Below, one piece after another: positions 1 to 7,613 of a DNA stretch of 41,904 nucleotides (the first letter of the stretch is position 1; every line of letters begins with the position of its first letter). Source of the DNA: a virus; IMG/VR virus record IMGVR_UViG_3300046530_000105, positions 1 to 41,904 of that record; one strand, written 5' to 3'. Both the position numbers and the translations under genes were made by a program. The notes beneath the pieces are model-generated. The model saw only the letters and a list, made by a program, of their open reading frames with translations. It searched no databases and was not told where the DNA came from.

Positions 1-48
1 ACCTTGACATGGTGGGGGTCGTTGGTTCGAGTCCAATCGCGCCTACCA
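1..48 (+). tRNA. tRNA-Val(GAC), 3' part (5' half outside the window)
   Basis: The window opens inside the anticodon stem. The loop TTGACAT (4-10) has anticodon GAC at 6-8, followed by stem GGTGG, a short variable loop, a T-arm with TTCGAGT, and the acceptor strand CGCGCCT, discriminator A and encoded CCA ending at 48. The layout matches bacterial tRNA-Val(GAC). The intact gene should begin roughly 30 bases left of the window. The phage used this gene as its attachment site. Confidence 0.9.
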
Positions 49-79
49 AACAAAATCCGCTCTGCTGGGCGGTCTAGAA

Positions 80-107
80 GGGCTCACCGAAAGGTGGGCC
101 CTTTTTT
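80..107 (+). terminator. Rho-independent terminator of the tRNA-Val gene
   Basis: GGGCTCACC and GGTGGGCCC form a 9-bp stem (one G-U pair) around a GAAA loop, followed by six T. The terminator lies inside the attachment repeat, so tRNA termination is preserved on both sides after integration. Confidence 0.88.
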
Positions 108-118
108 GTTGTCTGCGA

Positions 119-150
119 TTTGCAAAACTTTTGCAAAACTTTTGCAAAAC
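119..150. repeat. Three tandem 11-bp repeats beside attL (candidate integrase arm sites)
   Basis: The unit TTTGCAAAACT occurs at 119-129 and 130-140, with a third copy at 141-150 lacking the last base. The block fills the gap between attL and the integrase stop codon. Evenly spaced short repeats beside a core site are the arrangement expected of arm-type sites bound by a tyrosine recombinase N-terminal domain. This role is inferred from position only. Confidence 0.6.
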
Positions 151-157
151 CCCCACC

Positions 158-1294
158 TCACAATGCCAATTCGGCGCCCACCTCGACGTACTCAATTGTC
201 TTGCTGCCGTGCCCCTCCTGGTAGTGCCTGGTCATTTTCTCGTCCGCATGCCCCAGCAGCGCCTGGATATACTCCTGCGGGAAATTCTGCTGCTCATACA
301 GCCATGCGCCCAAAGCGCGGATCTCATGAAAAGTGGGGCGCTCGCCGGCCGGCACATGGTCGTAGGCGTGTGCCGCGTCCCGGGCCTTGCTGAACTCCTT
401 GGTCAGGTAGTCAGGCGTTACTGAGGTCCAATGGTCCTTCGCGTCGATCTGCTCGCGCCGGCGCGCCTTCGGCTTGTAGTGGATCAGGTAAGGCGAAGCC
501 AGAGGCGAACGCAGACACTCGCCAACCACCTCCCGGAGCGCGGCGCCCATCTTGATTTTCAGGTGGACGGGGTTGTCATAACCCTGGGTTTTGCCCGGCG
601 ATACCGTCAGAGTGTTTTTCTCCATGTCGGCAGCTGATTTCAGCCATGTCACGATATCTTCGCGCCGCTGTAGACTGGTCAGCGCCAGGCGAATTGCTCG
701 CTTCAGCCAGGGTGGCGTGGTCGCTGCATCGATGATCGACTTCAACCCCTCCAGCGTGTGCCGCTGCCGCTTCTTCTCCGCCTCCTTCTTCACCAGAGTC
801 AGCTCGGCGTTATTTCGCTCGGCCAGGCCCTTGGCCACGGCAAACGCGAATATCTGAACCCAGAGCCCCCGGTGCTTGGTGTAGGCGTTGTTGCTGAACT
901 GGTCCAGATACTCGGCCATAGCCAGCACGTCCATCTGCCCAATAAGCCTATCTCCAAGGTCCTGCCGGTACCGCTCGATCTTGAATTTAATCTCTTCCAG
1001 GGTGCGAGCGGCGTAGCCCTTATCCACCAGCCATTCATCGTGGAAGCGCTGGAGCAGGTTGCTGACAGTCGGCAAGCGATCACCCGTCAGCAGGGTGAGC
1101 AGCGCGCCATCGTCGACAACGAGCGCCGCCAGTTTCAGATTCGCCGCCCTCGCCAGTTTTATTGCCTCCTCCAGGGGGCGGTTGATGCTCGTCATCAGGC
1201 CGGTGATTGGGTTGCGGTACCGCCAATATTTCCCGTTGGGGTAGAGGTTCGGCGGTAACTTCCTGTTTTTCAGCGTGCGCGGCCGTGCAGCCAT
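158..1294 (-). CDS. int: Phage integrase (tyrosine recombinase)
   Basis: This 378-residue protein catalyses integration at tRNA-Val and, with Xis, excision. The N-terminal ~70 residues are an arm-binding region (motif YPNGKYWRYR near 18-27). Residues ~75-175 are the SAM-like core-binding domain. The catalytic domain shows R210 in the QRREDI box, HEIR at 323-326, LLGH with H349 and the nucleophile Y358 in RHYQ, so the active site is complete. The ATG overlaps the stop of the upstream small gene as ATGA, so the two are translationally coupled. Its 3' end points at attL, with the tandem repeats in between. This is one of two tyrosine recombinases in the prophage and the one placed for attachment-site recombination. 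Confidence 0.95.
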   Translation of the reverse strand: MAARPRTLKNRKLPPNLYPNGKYWRYRNPITGLMTSINRPLEEAIKLARAANLKLAALVVDDGALLTLLTGDRLPTVSNLLQRFHDEWLVDKGYAARTLEEIKFKIERYRQDLGDRLIGQMDVLAMAEYLDQFSNNAYTKHRGLWVQIFAFAVAKGLAERNNAELTLVKKEAEKKRQRHTLEGLKSIIDAATTPPWLKRAIRLALTSLQRREDIVTWLKSAADMEKNTLTVSPGKTQGYDNPVHLKIKMGAALREVVGECLRSPLASPYLIHYKPKARRREQIDAKDHWTSVTPDYLTKEFSKARDAAHAYDHVPAGERPTFHEIRALGAWLYEQQNFPQEYIQALLGHADEKMTRHYQEGHGSKTIEYVEVGAELAL

Positions 1295-1527
1295 CAGCCG
1301 ATCTCCATCATTTGGGCCAGCAGCGGGTCAGTAGAGCCCATCACCGCGGCCTGGACGTCCACAAAATACATCCCGCCCTTCACCTCTCCTGCCACCTCGC
1401 CTTCCTCAATCCATTTCTTCAGCTGCTGCACGCTCGGCTTTCCCCCAACGTAGCGCAGCTTCCTGTATTCGCTCACCTCCATAAGCCGGGGGAGCTTTAT
1501 CGTCATTTGTGCAATGACCTTTGCCAT
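1294..1527 (-). CDS. xis: Probable excisionase / recombination directionality factor
   Basis: A 77-residue protein directly upstream of and coupled to int. The segment KPSVQQLKKWIEEGEVAGE followed by GGMYFVD (about residues 30-55) resembles the winged-helix fold of small Xis proteins, in which a helix pair binds DNA and a YFVD-type strand forms the wing. The chosen ATG at 1527 has GGAG 7 nt upstream; an internal ATG (MTIKLPRL) is possible but lacks a comparable site. Family membership is inferred from size, fold pattern and position. Confidence 0.75.
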   Translation of the reverse strand: MAKVIAQMTIKLPRLMEVSEYRKLRYVGGKPSVQQLKKWIEEGEVAGEVKGGMYFVDVQAAVMGSTDPLLAQMMEIG

Positions 1528-1571
1528 GGTGATGCTCCGTGCCGCGCCTGGCGGCAGAAGGTGGTGACTGG

Positions 1572-2069
1572 TTATGTGCTGGCCTTGGCCAGAGCTGCGT
1601 CGGCCACCGCCATTGCGGCCTGGGCGTCGTCGACGTAGGCAGGATCGAACCCGCCGGCCAAGTGGATGGTTCCTTGGCAGGCTCGAAGGTTCTCGCGGGT
1701 GAGCTTCAGCGCGGCGACCAGCTCTTCGTGCAGTCCGCGCTCCTCGCGGCCGATATCCCAGAAGCGCTGGCCCCAGTGTTCGGCCGGCGGCGGGTTGGAG
1801 TTCTGCGCGCCCATTGCCAGGGCACCGACGATCATGTCGCACAGGTCGCGTTTGTAGGCGTTGTCCCCGTCAATGCTCAGACCCTGGCGGCGCAGCGCGT
1901 CGAGCGCGTTATTTAGGTTCGCCTCGGGAGATGGCAGGACCAGGTCGAAGTCGGCCTTGCCAGGGCGGCACACCACCAGAAACATCTGGCAGTCGAGCGG
2001 CAGGTGCTGGGCGATATCGGAGATCGCATCGATCGCCACTTCGCGCATTAAAGATTTTTGATCAGGCAT
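1572..2069 (-). CDS. Hypothetical early protein
   Basis: 165 residues from the ATG at 2069, preferred over an ATG 8 codons upstream because GAGGA lies 7 nt before it. The protein is soluble, with an acidic N-terminal region, a segment reading DFDLVLPSPEANLNNALDAL and an alanine-rich helical C-terminus. I recognise no catalytic motif. It belongs to the leftward early operon, upstream of xis/int. Confidence 0.7.
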   Translation of the reverse strand: MPDQKSLMREVAIDAISDIAQHLPLDCQMFLVVCRPGKADFDLVLPSPEANLNNALDALRRQGLSIDGDNAYKRDLCDMIVGALAMGAQNSNPPPAEHWGQRFWDIGREERGLHEELVAALKLTRENLRACQGTIHLAGGFDPAYVDDAQAAMAVADAALAKAST

Positions 2070-2117
2070 ACGAATTCCTCGCCCGTCGTTCACCGGCAGG
2101 CTGTAGGTGGATTGGGG

Positions 2118-2441
2118 TTAGGGGGTGGGGCAGATTTTCGCTGCAACGACGGTAATTGCTCGACGTAGCGCGCCGCTGCGGCACTCAGCATTGAGCCACG
2201 CGATGGTTTCACCGACGCCGCGCCGCCCGACGGCCACGCACTGCATGTTGGAGAACCATTCGATATCGAGCTGCAGGACTACGGCCAAAGCCAATGCATC
2301 GCCGTCGTCATCGAGCGGGCGCCACAGTCGATAGTGTTTTCGGTCGCCGATGCGAAGACAGTTGCGGGCTGTTTCGTAGCAAAGAACCGGGCCAATGCCA
2401 GCAGCCCGCGCGGCTCGCTCCAGGAGCTGCTGATTATTCAT
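2118..2441 (-). CDS. Hypothetical early protein
   Basis: 107 residues. The start MNNQQLLERAARAAGI is followed by a compact alpha/beta pattern (YRLWRPLDDDGDALALAVVLQLDIEW). The ATG overlaps the stop of the 18-residue ORF upstream as ATGA, so it is probably translated by coupling; its own upstream sequence is only G-rich. The end GALRRAITVVAAKI looks helical. I do not recognise the family. Confidence 0.7.
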   Translation of the reverse strand: MNNQQLLERAARAAGIGPVLCYETARNCLRIGDRKHYRLWRPLDDDGDALALAVVLQLDIEWFSNMQCVAVGRRGVGETIAWLNAECRSGALRRAITVVAAKICPTP

Positions 2442-2494
2442 GGCCTCGGCCCCCTGTAGATGAGCCAGGTCATGTAGAGCAGGGGGAGGATCAT
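2438..2494 (-). CDS. 18-residue hydrophobic peptide
   Basis: ATG at 2494 encodes MILPLLYMTWLIYRGPRP and a stop. AAGGAG lies 8 nt before the ATG. The start overlaps the stop of the upstream gene as ATGA, and the stop overlaps the start of the downstream gene in the same way, so the ORF fits exactly between its neighbours. Residues 2-12 could insert in a membrane, followed by a positive tail. It may be a small membrane peptide or only a coupling device that carries ribosomes to the next gene. Confidence 0.55.
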   Translation of the reverse strand: MILPLLYMTWLIYRGPRP

Positions 2495-2919
2495 GGCTGT
2501 GGCTCCTTCATCGCTGCCGCTGCAATCGATTCGATCTGATCGCAGTAGCCGTAGATGCCCTGGACGTTGTCCTGCCCGTTCACGCAGTCACGGACGGTGG
2601 GGCGGATGTTGCCGTCGACCTGGGCGGTGATTTCCCGAAGCGCCTGGCGCAGCGCCTCGTTCTCGGTATTGAGCTGGTCGGCCAGGTGCCATGGCGTCCA
2701 ATAGCCGTCCTCCATTGGCACTGCCAGCGGCTGCTGCGGGCCATTCCAGCGTACGCCGTAGCGGGGCAAGCCTTCACCCCTCGGCGGGCGCGGCGGCCAT
2801 TCAGGGATCAAACCCTTGAGCCGCTCATTCTCGGTGAGTAGGGCCTGAACGGCTGCTGGGTCACGTATGAGCTTCTGCAGTTCCGCGGTTTTGCGAAGCT
2901 GCTTCTTGTCGAGGATCAT
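2491..2919 (-). CDS. Hypothetical early protein with heptad helices
   Basis: 142 residues from the ATG at 2919, which has GAGGTG 6 nt upstream and overlaps the previous stop as ATGA; an upstream in-frame start would run into the neighbour. Residues 1-40 (DKKQLRKTAELQKLIRDP, then LLTENERLKGLIPEW) and a later segment (LNTENEALRQALREI) look like short coiled coils around a proline/tryptophan-rich middle (PEWPPRPPRGEG). No enzymatic motif is visible. Confidence 0.7.
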   Translation of the reverse strand: MILDKKQLRKTAELQKLIRDPAAVQALLTENERLKGLIPEWPPRPPRGEGLPRYGVRWNGPQQPLAVPMEDGYWTPWHLADQLNTENEALRQALREITAQVDGNIRPTVRDCVNGQDNVQGIYGYCDQIESIAAAAMKEPQP

Positions 2920-3152
2920 GGTGTCACCTCGGCTGGCTGCTCGATCAGCTTCCACTTGGTGTTGTTGCTCTGGCTGTGGTCCGACTCAAGCAGGCCGTCC
3001 CGCTCCATCCGTTCCAGCTCCCGGCGAACCTGCTTGGTGGTGAACGGCTCGACGTGAAAGCGGAACCACCAGGTGCAGAACCAGCCGCCGCGCGATCCTC
3101 CTGGACCGCTCATGTATGCGGTGATTCGTTGGCGTAGGGTTTTTTCAGGCAT
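2916..3152 (-). CDS. Small winged-helix-like early protein
   Basis: 78 residues. The pattern FTTKQVRRELERMERDGLLES followed by a strand-like TKWKLIE resembles a small winged helix, so DNA binding is possible. AAGGA lies about 8 nt before the ATG. It is the first gene of this leftward block; the 89 bp between it and the divergent gene at 3242 must hold the start signals of the rightward gene. Confidence 0.65.
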   Translation of the reverse strand: MPEKTLRQRITAYMSGPGGSRGGWFCTWWFRFHVEPFTTKQVRRELERMERDGLLESDHSQSNNTKWKLIEQPAEVTP

Positions 3153-3241
3153 AGCGATTCCTTGCCGCTACAGCGGCCCACGTTGAGGTTGATATTTAAT
3201 GAGCTAATCTAAAGCTGCTATCACTTTGCGGATGATTCGAA

Positions 3242-3874
3242 ATGGACAAGCACGTATTAGATGTTTATTTGATTGAACTTGAAACGCAATGTTTAATGGC
3301 CATAAATGCCACTGGTGTCTTGAATAAAATCGGGGCAATCAGTTCGGAAGATTTAGATGCGATGAGTGCAGAAAATAAGTCTGGAATCGATAGGGAGCAC
3401 TTTCGTACCATTCACAGCTTCCTAACGCACCTCAGTAATATTTCAAGATTGATTTGGCCACCTGCATTAACTTCAGATCGGAAATGCTATTGTGATAAAC
3501 CGCGCGCCAACGGCCTTACTTGTAGCATATGTGTATCTAGGGCTAGGTCCGCGCAGATACTCGCTGCTTTAGATATTCAGGATGACGCACACGTTATTAG
3601 AAATCGAACATTGCGTGATCATCTGGAGCATTTTGACGAGCGAATAGATCATTGGATGCAAACCAGCGAGAACAAAAATTACATTCAAGATTATATTGGT
3701 CCAAAGGGTGGGATCGCTGGTTTCGATGAGAGCGACATGATGAGGCAGTACGATCTTGTTTCGGGAGAATTTACTTTTCGTGGAGAAACTTATAGTTTGG
3801 TTAGTCTTTTTGCTGGCTTGAAAGACATATTATCTCGCACTAGGGCTGCCTTATTAAAGTCTCGTGGATTTTAG
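3242..3874 (+). CDS. AT-rich moron: zinc-cluster protein with a HEPN-like RN-x5-H motif
   Basis: 210 residues, read against the surrounding operon and visibly richer in A+T than it. Four cysteines (C82, C84, C94, C97; CYC then CSIC) could bind zinc. Residues 120-127 read RNRTLRDH, which fits the R-N/D/H-x4-6-H motif of HEPN RNases, within a helical stretch continuing EHFDERIDHW. A long N-terminal helical segment (ETQCLMAINATGVLNKI) also suits an all-helical fold. HEPN proteins often act in anti-phage defence, so a prophage-borne immunity role is possible, but the assignment rests on a short motif. Its last 35 bp overlap the convergent gene at 3840. The start has only a weak GGAT upstream. Confidence 0.7.
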   Translation: MDKHVLDVYLIELETQCLMAINATGVLNKIGAISSEDLDAMSAENKSGIDREHFRTIHSFLTHLSNISRLIWPPALTSDRKCYCDKPRANGLTCSICVSRARSAQILAALDIQDDAHVIRNRTLRDHLEHFDERIDHWMQTSENKNYIQDYIGPKGGIAGFDESDMMRQYDLVSGEFTFRGETYSLVSLFAGLKDILSRTRAALLKSRGF

Positions 3875-4181
3875 CTATTTTAGGTGCGATTAAATCATCG
3901 GCATGCACAATCGCCATGCCGAGGCGTTCGGCGATGTGCGCTTCAAGGCGGGCGCCTTTCGAGGTGTGCCAGCCGGGGAGCAGGGCTACGGTGTCGCACT
4001 CCATCAGGGCGGCAATGTCGCGGCGCATGCATTCGTGCCAGCTTCCGCCGTCAGGGTTCAGCTCGGCGGGGTTGATGACGACGTGGCCGGCTGCGCGCAG
4101 TTGAGCGGTCATCGCGTGGAAGGTCGGGAAGTTCAGTTCGGGCATGCCGGTCATTGGTCCACTGAGGTAGATGTGCTTCAT
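3840..4181 (-). CDS. DUF4406-type protein (nucleoside deoxyribosyltransferase-like fold)
   Basis: 113 residues. The opening MKHIYLSGPMTGMPELNFP, then INPAELNPDG, the middle CMRRDIAALMECDTVALLPGW and SKGARLEAHIAERLGM are typical of the DUF4406 / nucleoside 2-deoxyribosyltransferase-like group found in many phages. The SGPMTG loop and the WxxSxGAxxE segment are the family's nucleotide-binding elements. AGGAGG lies 5 nt before the ATG, which overlaps the upstream stop as ATGA. The substrate is unknown. The 3' end overlaps the moron at 3242-3874 tail to tail. Confidence 0.85.
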   Translation of the reverse strand: MKHIYLSGPMTGMPELNFPTFHAMTAQLRAAGHVVINPAELNPDGGSWHECMRRDIAALMECDTVALLPGWHTSKGARLEAHIAERLGMAIVHADDLIAPKIAKIHETLIRQP

Positions 4182-4819
4182 GCGGCCTCCTGCTGCTGTT
4201 CCTGGCACAGCGCTTGTTGCACCGCTTCGACAACCCGGCGCAGGTAATTGAATTTGTGGTTTTCCTCGACGGCATTGCCGTCCAGCGGGTAATGCCATTC
4301 TTCGCCGAAAAGGTCGGTTAGCAGTTCGCTTTGATGCCAGCATTCGCTGGAGCTCTCGATGTTGCGCAGAACATCGATGTCACACCAAAGCGAGCGAGCA
4401 TCCTCCTTGCTCAGTTCGCCCAGCTCCCAGTCGTGGCGGCCGGTCTGCTGTCGGCGCCGCTGGACGATGCACTTCTTGGCGAAGTTATGGAGAGCTGCAC
4501 CGCTGAACACGGTGGGGCTGATGCCACGATCCAAGCAGTTCAGAATGTAGTGCCAATCGCATTGGGCGAAGAACTCAGCGACGGTGCGGGGCCCCATGCC
4601 GCCCCAATATGCGTTCCAGCTGCTATCCCAGCAGTTGATGGTGATCTTGCCTTGGGCGGTCTGGTAATTCGGGTTCGATTCGGTCGGGCAGTCGCGCCGG
4701 CCAAAGTCCTCAAGAAACACAGTAATGGGGTCAAGCCGGGGTGCGCCGGTGATGACCAGCTTCGTGACCGTCGACCGTTCAACCTTCAGCGGTACGGCCT
4801 GTTTGTTTTCTGCGGGCAT
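4178..4819 (-). CDS. Hypothetical early protein
   Basis: 213 residues with AAGGAC before the ATG. Features include a strand-rich N-terminus (TVTKLVITGAPRLDPITVFLEDF), a conserved-looking tryptophan-rich block (INCWDSSWNAYWGGMG), a cysteine-containing middle (DWHYILNCLD) and a polar glutamine-rich C-terminus. It is probably a phage-specific family; I cannot name a function. It is coupled to the DUF4406 gene by ATGA overlap, which suggests joint expression. Confidence 0.7.
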   Translation of the reverse strand: MPAENKQAVPLKVERSTVTKLVITGAPRLDPITVFLEDFGRRDCPTESNPNYQTAQGKITINCWDSSWNAYWGGMGPRTVAEFFAQCDWHYILNCLDRGISPTVFSGAALHNFAKKCIVQRRRQQTGRHDWELGELSKEDARSLWCDIDVLRNIESSSECWHQSELLTDLFGEEWHYPLDGNAVEENHKFNYLRRVVEAVQQALCQEQQQEAA

Positions 4820-4964
4820 GGCTATGTCCTTGCCGGGGCATGCCCGGGCGGTGGAGTGGGGGAGTTTGGAAAACCCACAAGAGGGAATCAGGAGCGAGAA
4901 GTCGCAACCTCACAATAGGAGGAGGCAGCGAAGTGCTGTCGCCGCACTGACCTACTTGAGGCTG

Positions 4965-5039
4965 TTAACTGTGAAACGACTGACTGTTTGGATAAACCTC
5001 ATCGCCGCTCTGATTCATCTGGTCGATGTGATCAGCCAT
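4965..5039 (-). CDS. Possible 24-residue ORF in a gene-poor gap
   Basis: ATG at 5039 encodes a 24-residue peptide starting MADHIDQMNQSGDE and overlaps the end of the cytosine methyltransferase by 8 bp. The start weakly resembles TraR/DksA zinc-finger proteins (MADxID), but no cysteines follow, so it would be a remnant at best. The upstream GAG is a poor ribosome site. The rest of the gap (4820-4964) shows no other gene. Confidence 0.25.
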   Translation of the reverse strand: MADHIDQMNQSGDEVYPNSQSFHS

Positions 5040-6651
5040 ACGGGCTCGGCTGGATTTGTTTGAGGATGCGCTGGCCGATCCAGCGAACGACCGGAACCGC
5101 CTTGCTGTTGCCGATGGCCTTGTAGCGCGGGCCGTCCGGGCACTCCTCGGCAGGCTTGCCGCGCCAGGCGATAAGCGTGTAGTCGTCGAGCATGCCCTGG
5201 AGGCGTTCGCATTCCCGGGGCGTCAGACGTCTGACGCTGCTTGATGAAACCAAAGCCTCGCTACCTCCTCCGGCGTCACCGGAACTTGCCCGGAGGCATG
5301 GCAGCCCCTGTCTGTAGTCGCCGATCCCACGCAGGACCGAGACAATCGGCTGCCCACGCCCGGTTCCATCCTCGCTTCCGTCGAAACCGTCGGCTTTCAA
5401 CGTGTGAGTGATGTCGCCCGTAACGCATACCGCCTGAACCTCTGCCCTCGCTTCAAGCGTGTATGCATGGTCTTTTTGAACACCTACACCATCAGGCCCT
5501 GCAAGCGGATTGGTTCGCAATGCACCAGCCTGAATAGCGAAAACGGCGTTCTCCTTTCCGTAGCTTACGCAGGGGTCTTGAATGCCGTGCACCACCAGGT
5601 GGCTGTGTCCGTGGTTAGCATCTTGGCCCGAGCAACCCTGAAGGCGTCCGTAACTTGCGTCGAGTGTCGCAGCAACACACGGCACGTCGTCGTAGCTGTA
5701 ACCGCCGTTCTTTCGAGCGCCGCCGGCGAGTGTTGGTGCGACGAAGAACGTCTCGCTTTCGATGTCCAGCCGGCTGTCCTTCGCGGTTAGCGTGGCGGCC
5801 CGCTCGATCGATCCGTCCAGGCTGTGGCCGCCGAACGCCGGTATCCCGCCGAACATGCTCACCGCCGGCCCTTCGTCGCCCTCGCAGTTCGGGCAGCCGT
5901 ATTGGCCTAGGGATTCAGGGAAGACGTAGCCGCATCCGCACTGGAGCGCAGGGCCGAAAGGAGCTGTTCCGGTAACGTCTTGCCCCTGGCCTCGGCCCGG
6001 CGCAGTATCCCGGCGCACGCCTTCTCGCTCAAAAAGTACCTCGGTGGGATCGAATCCGTCTCGAGCACTTGCGACAACGAACACACGACGGCGTCGTTGG
6101 GCCAGTCCGAAATATTGGGCGTCCAGGACCCGCCACGCGATTGTTCTTTTGGGTCCATACACACAACCAGCGTTCGGCCATTTCTTCCCTGAAGGCTGCA
6201 GTTCGCAGTCTTCCCCAGCAAGCGCGCCAAGAAAGCATCCGAAGGCGTTGCCTTTGTCACTGAGGACGCCGGGGACGTTCTCCCAGACGATGACGCTGGC
6301 GGGCTTTCGCTGGCCGGCGCGAACATAGTCAACTGCATCTGCAAGCTCCACGTATTTGATGGTGAGGGCGCCGCGCGGGTCGGTGAGGCCTTCGCGCATC
6401 CCGGCCACGCTGAAGGCCTGGCATGGGGTGCCGCCGACCAGCGCGTCGGGCGCCGGGATCTTGCCGGCCAGGACCAGGGCCCCGAGCTTTGTCATGTCGC
6501 CCAAGTTCGGCGTGGTGGGGTAGTGGTGGGCTAGGACTGCCGAAGGGAATGCCTCAATCTCGGCGAACCAGGCAGCCCGCATGCCGAGCGGCTTCCATGC
6601 AAGCGTTGCCGCCTCGATGCCGGAGCAGACCGAGCCGTAGGTAATTTCCAT
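5032..6651 (-). CDS. C5-cytosine DNA methyltransferase with a zinc-ribbon-like insert
   Basis: 539 residues. Motif I is YGSVCSGIEAA (5-15), motif IV GGTPCQAFS with nucleophile C77, motif VI ENV (124-126) and motif VIII QRRRRVFVVA (185-194). Motifs IX-X lie at the C-terminus (RRLTPRECERLQG and YKAIGNSKAVPVV). The protein adds methyl to cytosine C5, probably protecting phage DNA from restriction. The region between motifs VIII and IX is long (about residues 200-460) and carries CxC at 238-240 and CPNC at 253-256, a possible zinc ribbon. No restriction enzyme lies nearby, so this is an orphan enzyme. GAGG precedes the ATG. It sits 9 bp after the PP-loop gene. Confidence 0.92.
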   Translation of the reverse strand: MEITYGSVCSGIEAATLAWKPLGMRAAWFAEIEAFPSAVLAHHYPTTPNLGDMTKLGALVLAGKIPAPDALVGGTPCQAFSVAGMREGLTDPRGALTIKYVELADAVDYVRAGQRKPASVIVWENVPGVLSDKGNAFGCFLGALAGEDCELQPSGKKWPNAGCVYGPKRTIAWRVLDAQYFGLAQRRRRVFVVASARDGFDPTEVLFEREGVRRDTAPGRGQGQDVTGTAPFGPALQCGCGYVFPESLGQYGCPNCEGDEGPAVSMFGGIPAFGGHSLDGSIERAATLTAKDSRLDIESETFFVAPTLAGGARKNGGYSYDDVPCVAATLDASYGRLQGCSGQDANHGHSHLVVHGIQDPCVSYGKENAVFAIQAGALRTNPLAGPDGVGVQKDHAYTLEARAEVQAVCVTGDITHTLKADGFDGSEDGTGRGQPIVSVLRGIGDYRQGLPCLRASSGDAGGGSEALVSSSSVRRLTPRECERLQGMLDDYTLIAWRGKPAEECPDGPRYKAIGNSKAVPVVRWIGQRILKQIQPSPYG

Positions 6652-6660
6652 AGGGGAGCC

Positions 6661-7530
6661 TCAGTCGCCACAGAAGCAGGCGATGGCCTCGTCCTGATCG
6701 GCGAACATGTCGAATTGGGTGTCTGAGTAGTCGAGCATTTGTTGGTAGCTGGGCCGGTCGCTGCGGAAGCGGGCGCCGTCACCGGTGAATTTGCCGCCGG
6801 ACACCACGGAGCTTTCCATGCGCGCCCACCAATGGCCCTTGCGAACAGGCTCGTTGCGGTCGGTCGCAATGATCGAATAAACCTGATGAGCGCCCTTCAG
6901 GAAGCAGAGGTCACAGTTGCCTTCCAGTGTCCTGCCGTTGATTGTTGGCAGCATCAGGTCGAACGGCTGGTCGGCCCAGAATTCCGTCACGTCCTGCACA
7001 CCGACACCGGCATCGGACAGCGGCATCACCATCGTGGCCCACTTGCTTTCGCTGGTGCTCTTCCGGTGACGGATCTTCACGACTCGGCGGGGCTCGTCGG
7101 CGCGGATGCCAGTCATCATGTCCACCGGCGTTTCTTCGGTAGAAAGGCCCTGGCTGCGCAGGTACTTGTGGATGATGCGGATCTTCAGGTCGATGGTGCA
7201 GAACCTGGTCACAGGGTTGGGCAGATACTTGCGCTTGCGGATCAGAGCCTCGAATGGTTCGCCCTGACGGCTGGCTGACGCGAAGTCCACCACCTCAAAA
7301 CCCGCCTCGTTGTCGCGAAACTCCAACCAAACAATCGGCACCGCCCAGCGCTCGGCGCATTCTCGGACGAACTCCAGGGTGGCCGGGTGTTCCTTGCCGG
7401 TATTGGCGAAGGTGACGACCAGATCGCTCAAGTCATCGTTGTTGTCCAGCACCTGGCGCAGCATGTAGGCGCTGGTCCGCCCGCCGGAGAAGCTCACGAC
7501 GGTTGTCCCTGAGATTTTATAAGGCGACAT
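6661..7530 (-). CDS. PP-loop ATPase of the PAPS-reductase-like family
   Basis: 289 residues from the ATG at 7530 (GAGG upstream). The N-terminus reads VVSFSGGRTSAYM; SGGRTS (15-20) is the PP-loop that binds ATP pyrophosphate, followed by LVVTFANTGKEHPATLEFV as in PAPS-reductase-like proteins. Cysteines in RFCTIDLKIR, NCDLCFLKG and near the C-terminus (ACFCGD) could hold a metal or Fe-S cluster. The family includes sulphur-transfer enzymes such as DndC, but no other Dnd gene is present. The close pairing with a DNA methyltransferase suggests nucleic-acid modification; the real substrate is unknown. Confidence 0.85.
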   Translation of the reverse strand: MSPYKISGTTVVSFSGGRTSAYMLRQVLDNNDDLSDLVVTFANTGKEHPATLEFVRECAERWAVPIVWLEFRDNEAGFEVVDFASASRQGEPFEALIRKRKYLPNPVTRFCTIDLKIRIIHKYLRSQGLSTEETPVDMMTGIRADEPRRVVKIRHRKSTSESKWATMVMPLSDAGVGVQDVTEFWADQPFDLMLPTINGRTLEGNCDLCFLKGAHQVYSIIATDRNEPVRKGHWWARMESSVVSGGKFTGDGARFRSDRPSYQQMLDYSDTQFDMFADQDEAIACFCGD

Positions 7531-7613
7531 GGGGGCCTCGCCGGTTGGCGTGATTCGAGTTTGTGGGCTATTGGTTGATGGCCCGGCATGAGGCCGGATC
7601 AAGGAGAAGTTAG

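Larger units (their letters stand above)
1..111. other. attL: left copy of the 111-bp attachment repeat
   Basis: Bases 1-111 are identical to 41381-41491, and the next base differs (T against G). The repeat covers the tRNA from its anticodon stem to CCA, then the spacer and the tRNA terminator. Its left limit may lie a base or so outside the window. The integrase gene lies immediately inside, as is usual for tRNA-integrated phages. Confidence 0.93.

Noticed and set aside
119-150. Start of a CRISPR array
   Set aside because: The 11-bp copies are directly tandem with no spacers, and no cas gene is present.
4965-5039. Complete TraR/DksA zinc-finger gene
   Set aside because: Only the first residues resemble the family; it stops after 24 codons with no cysteine.
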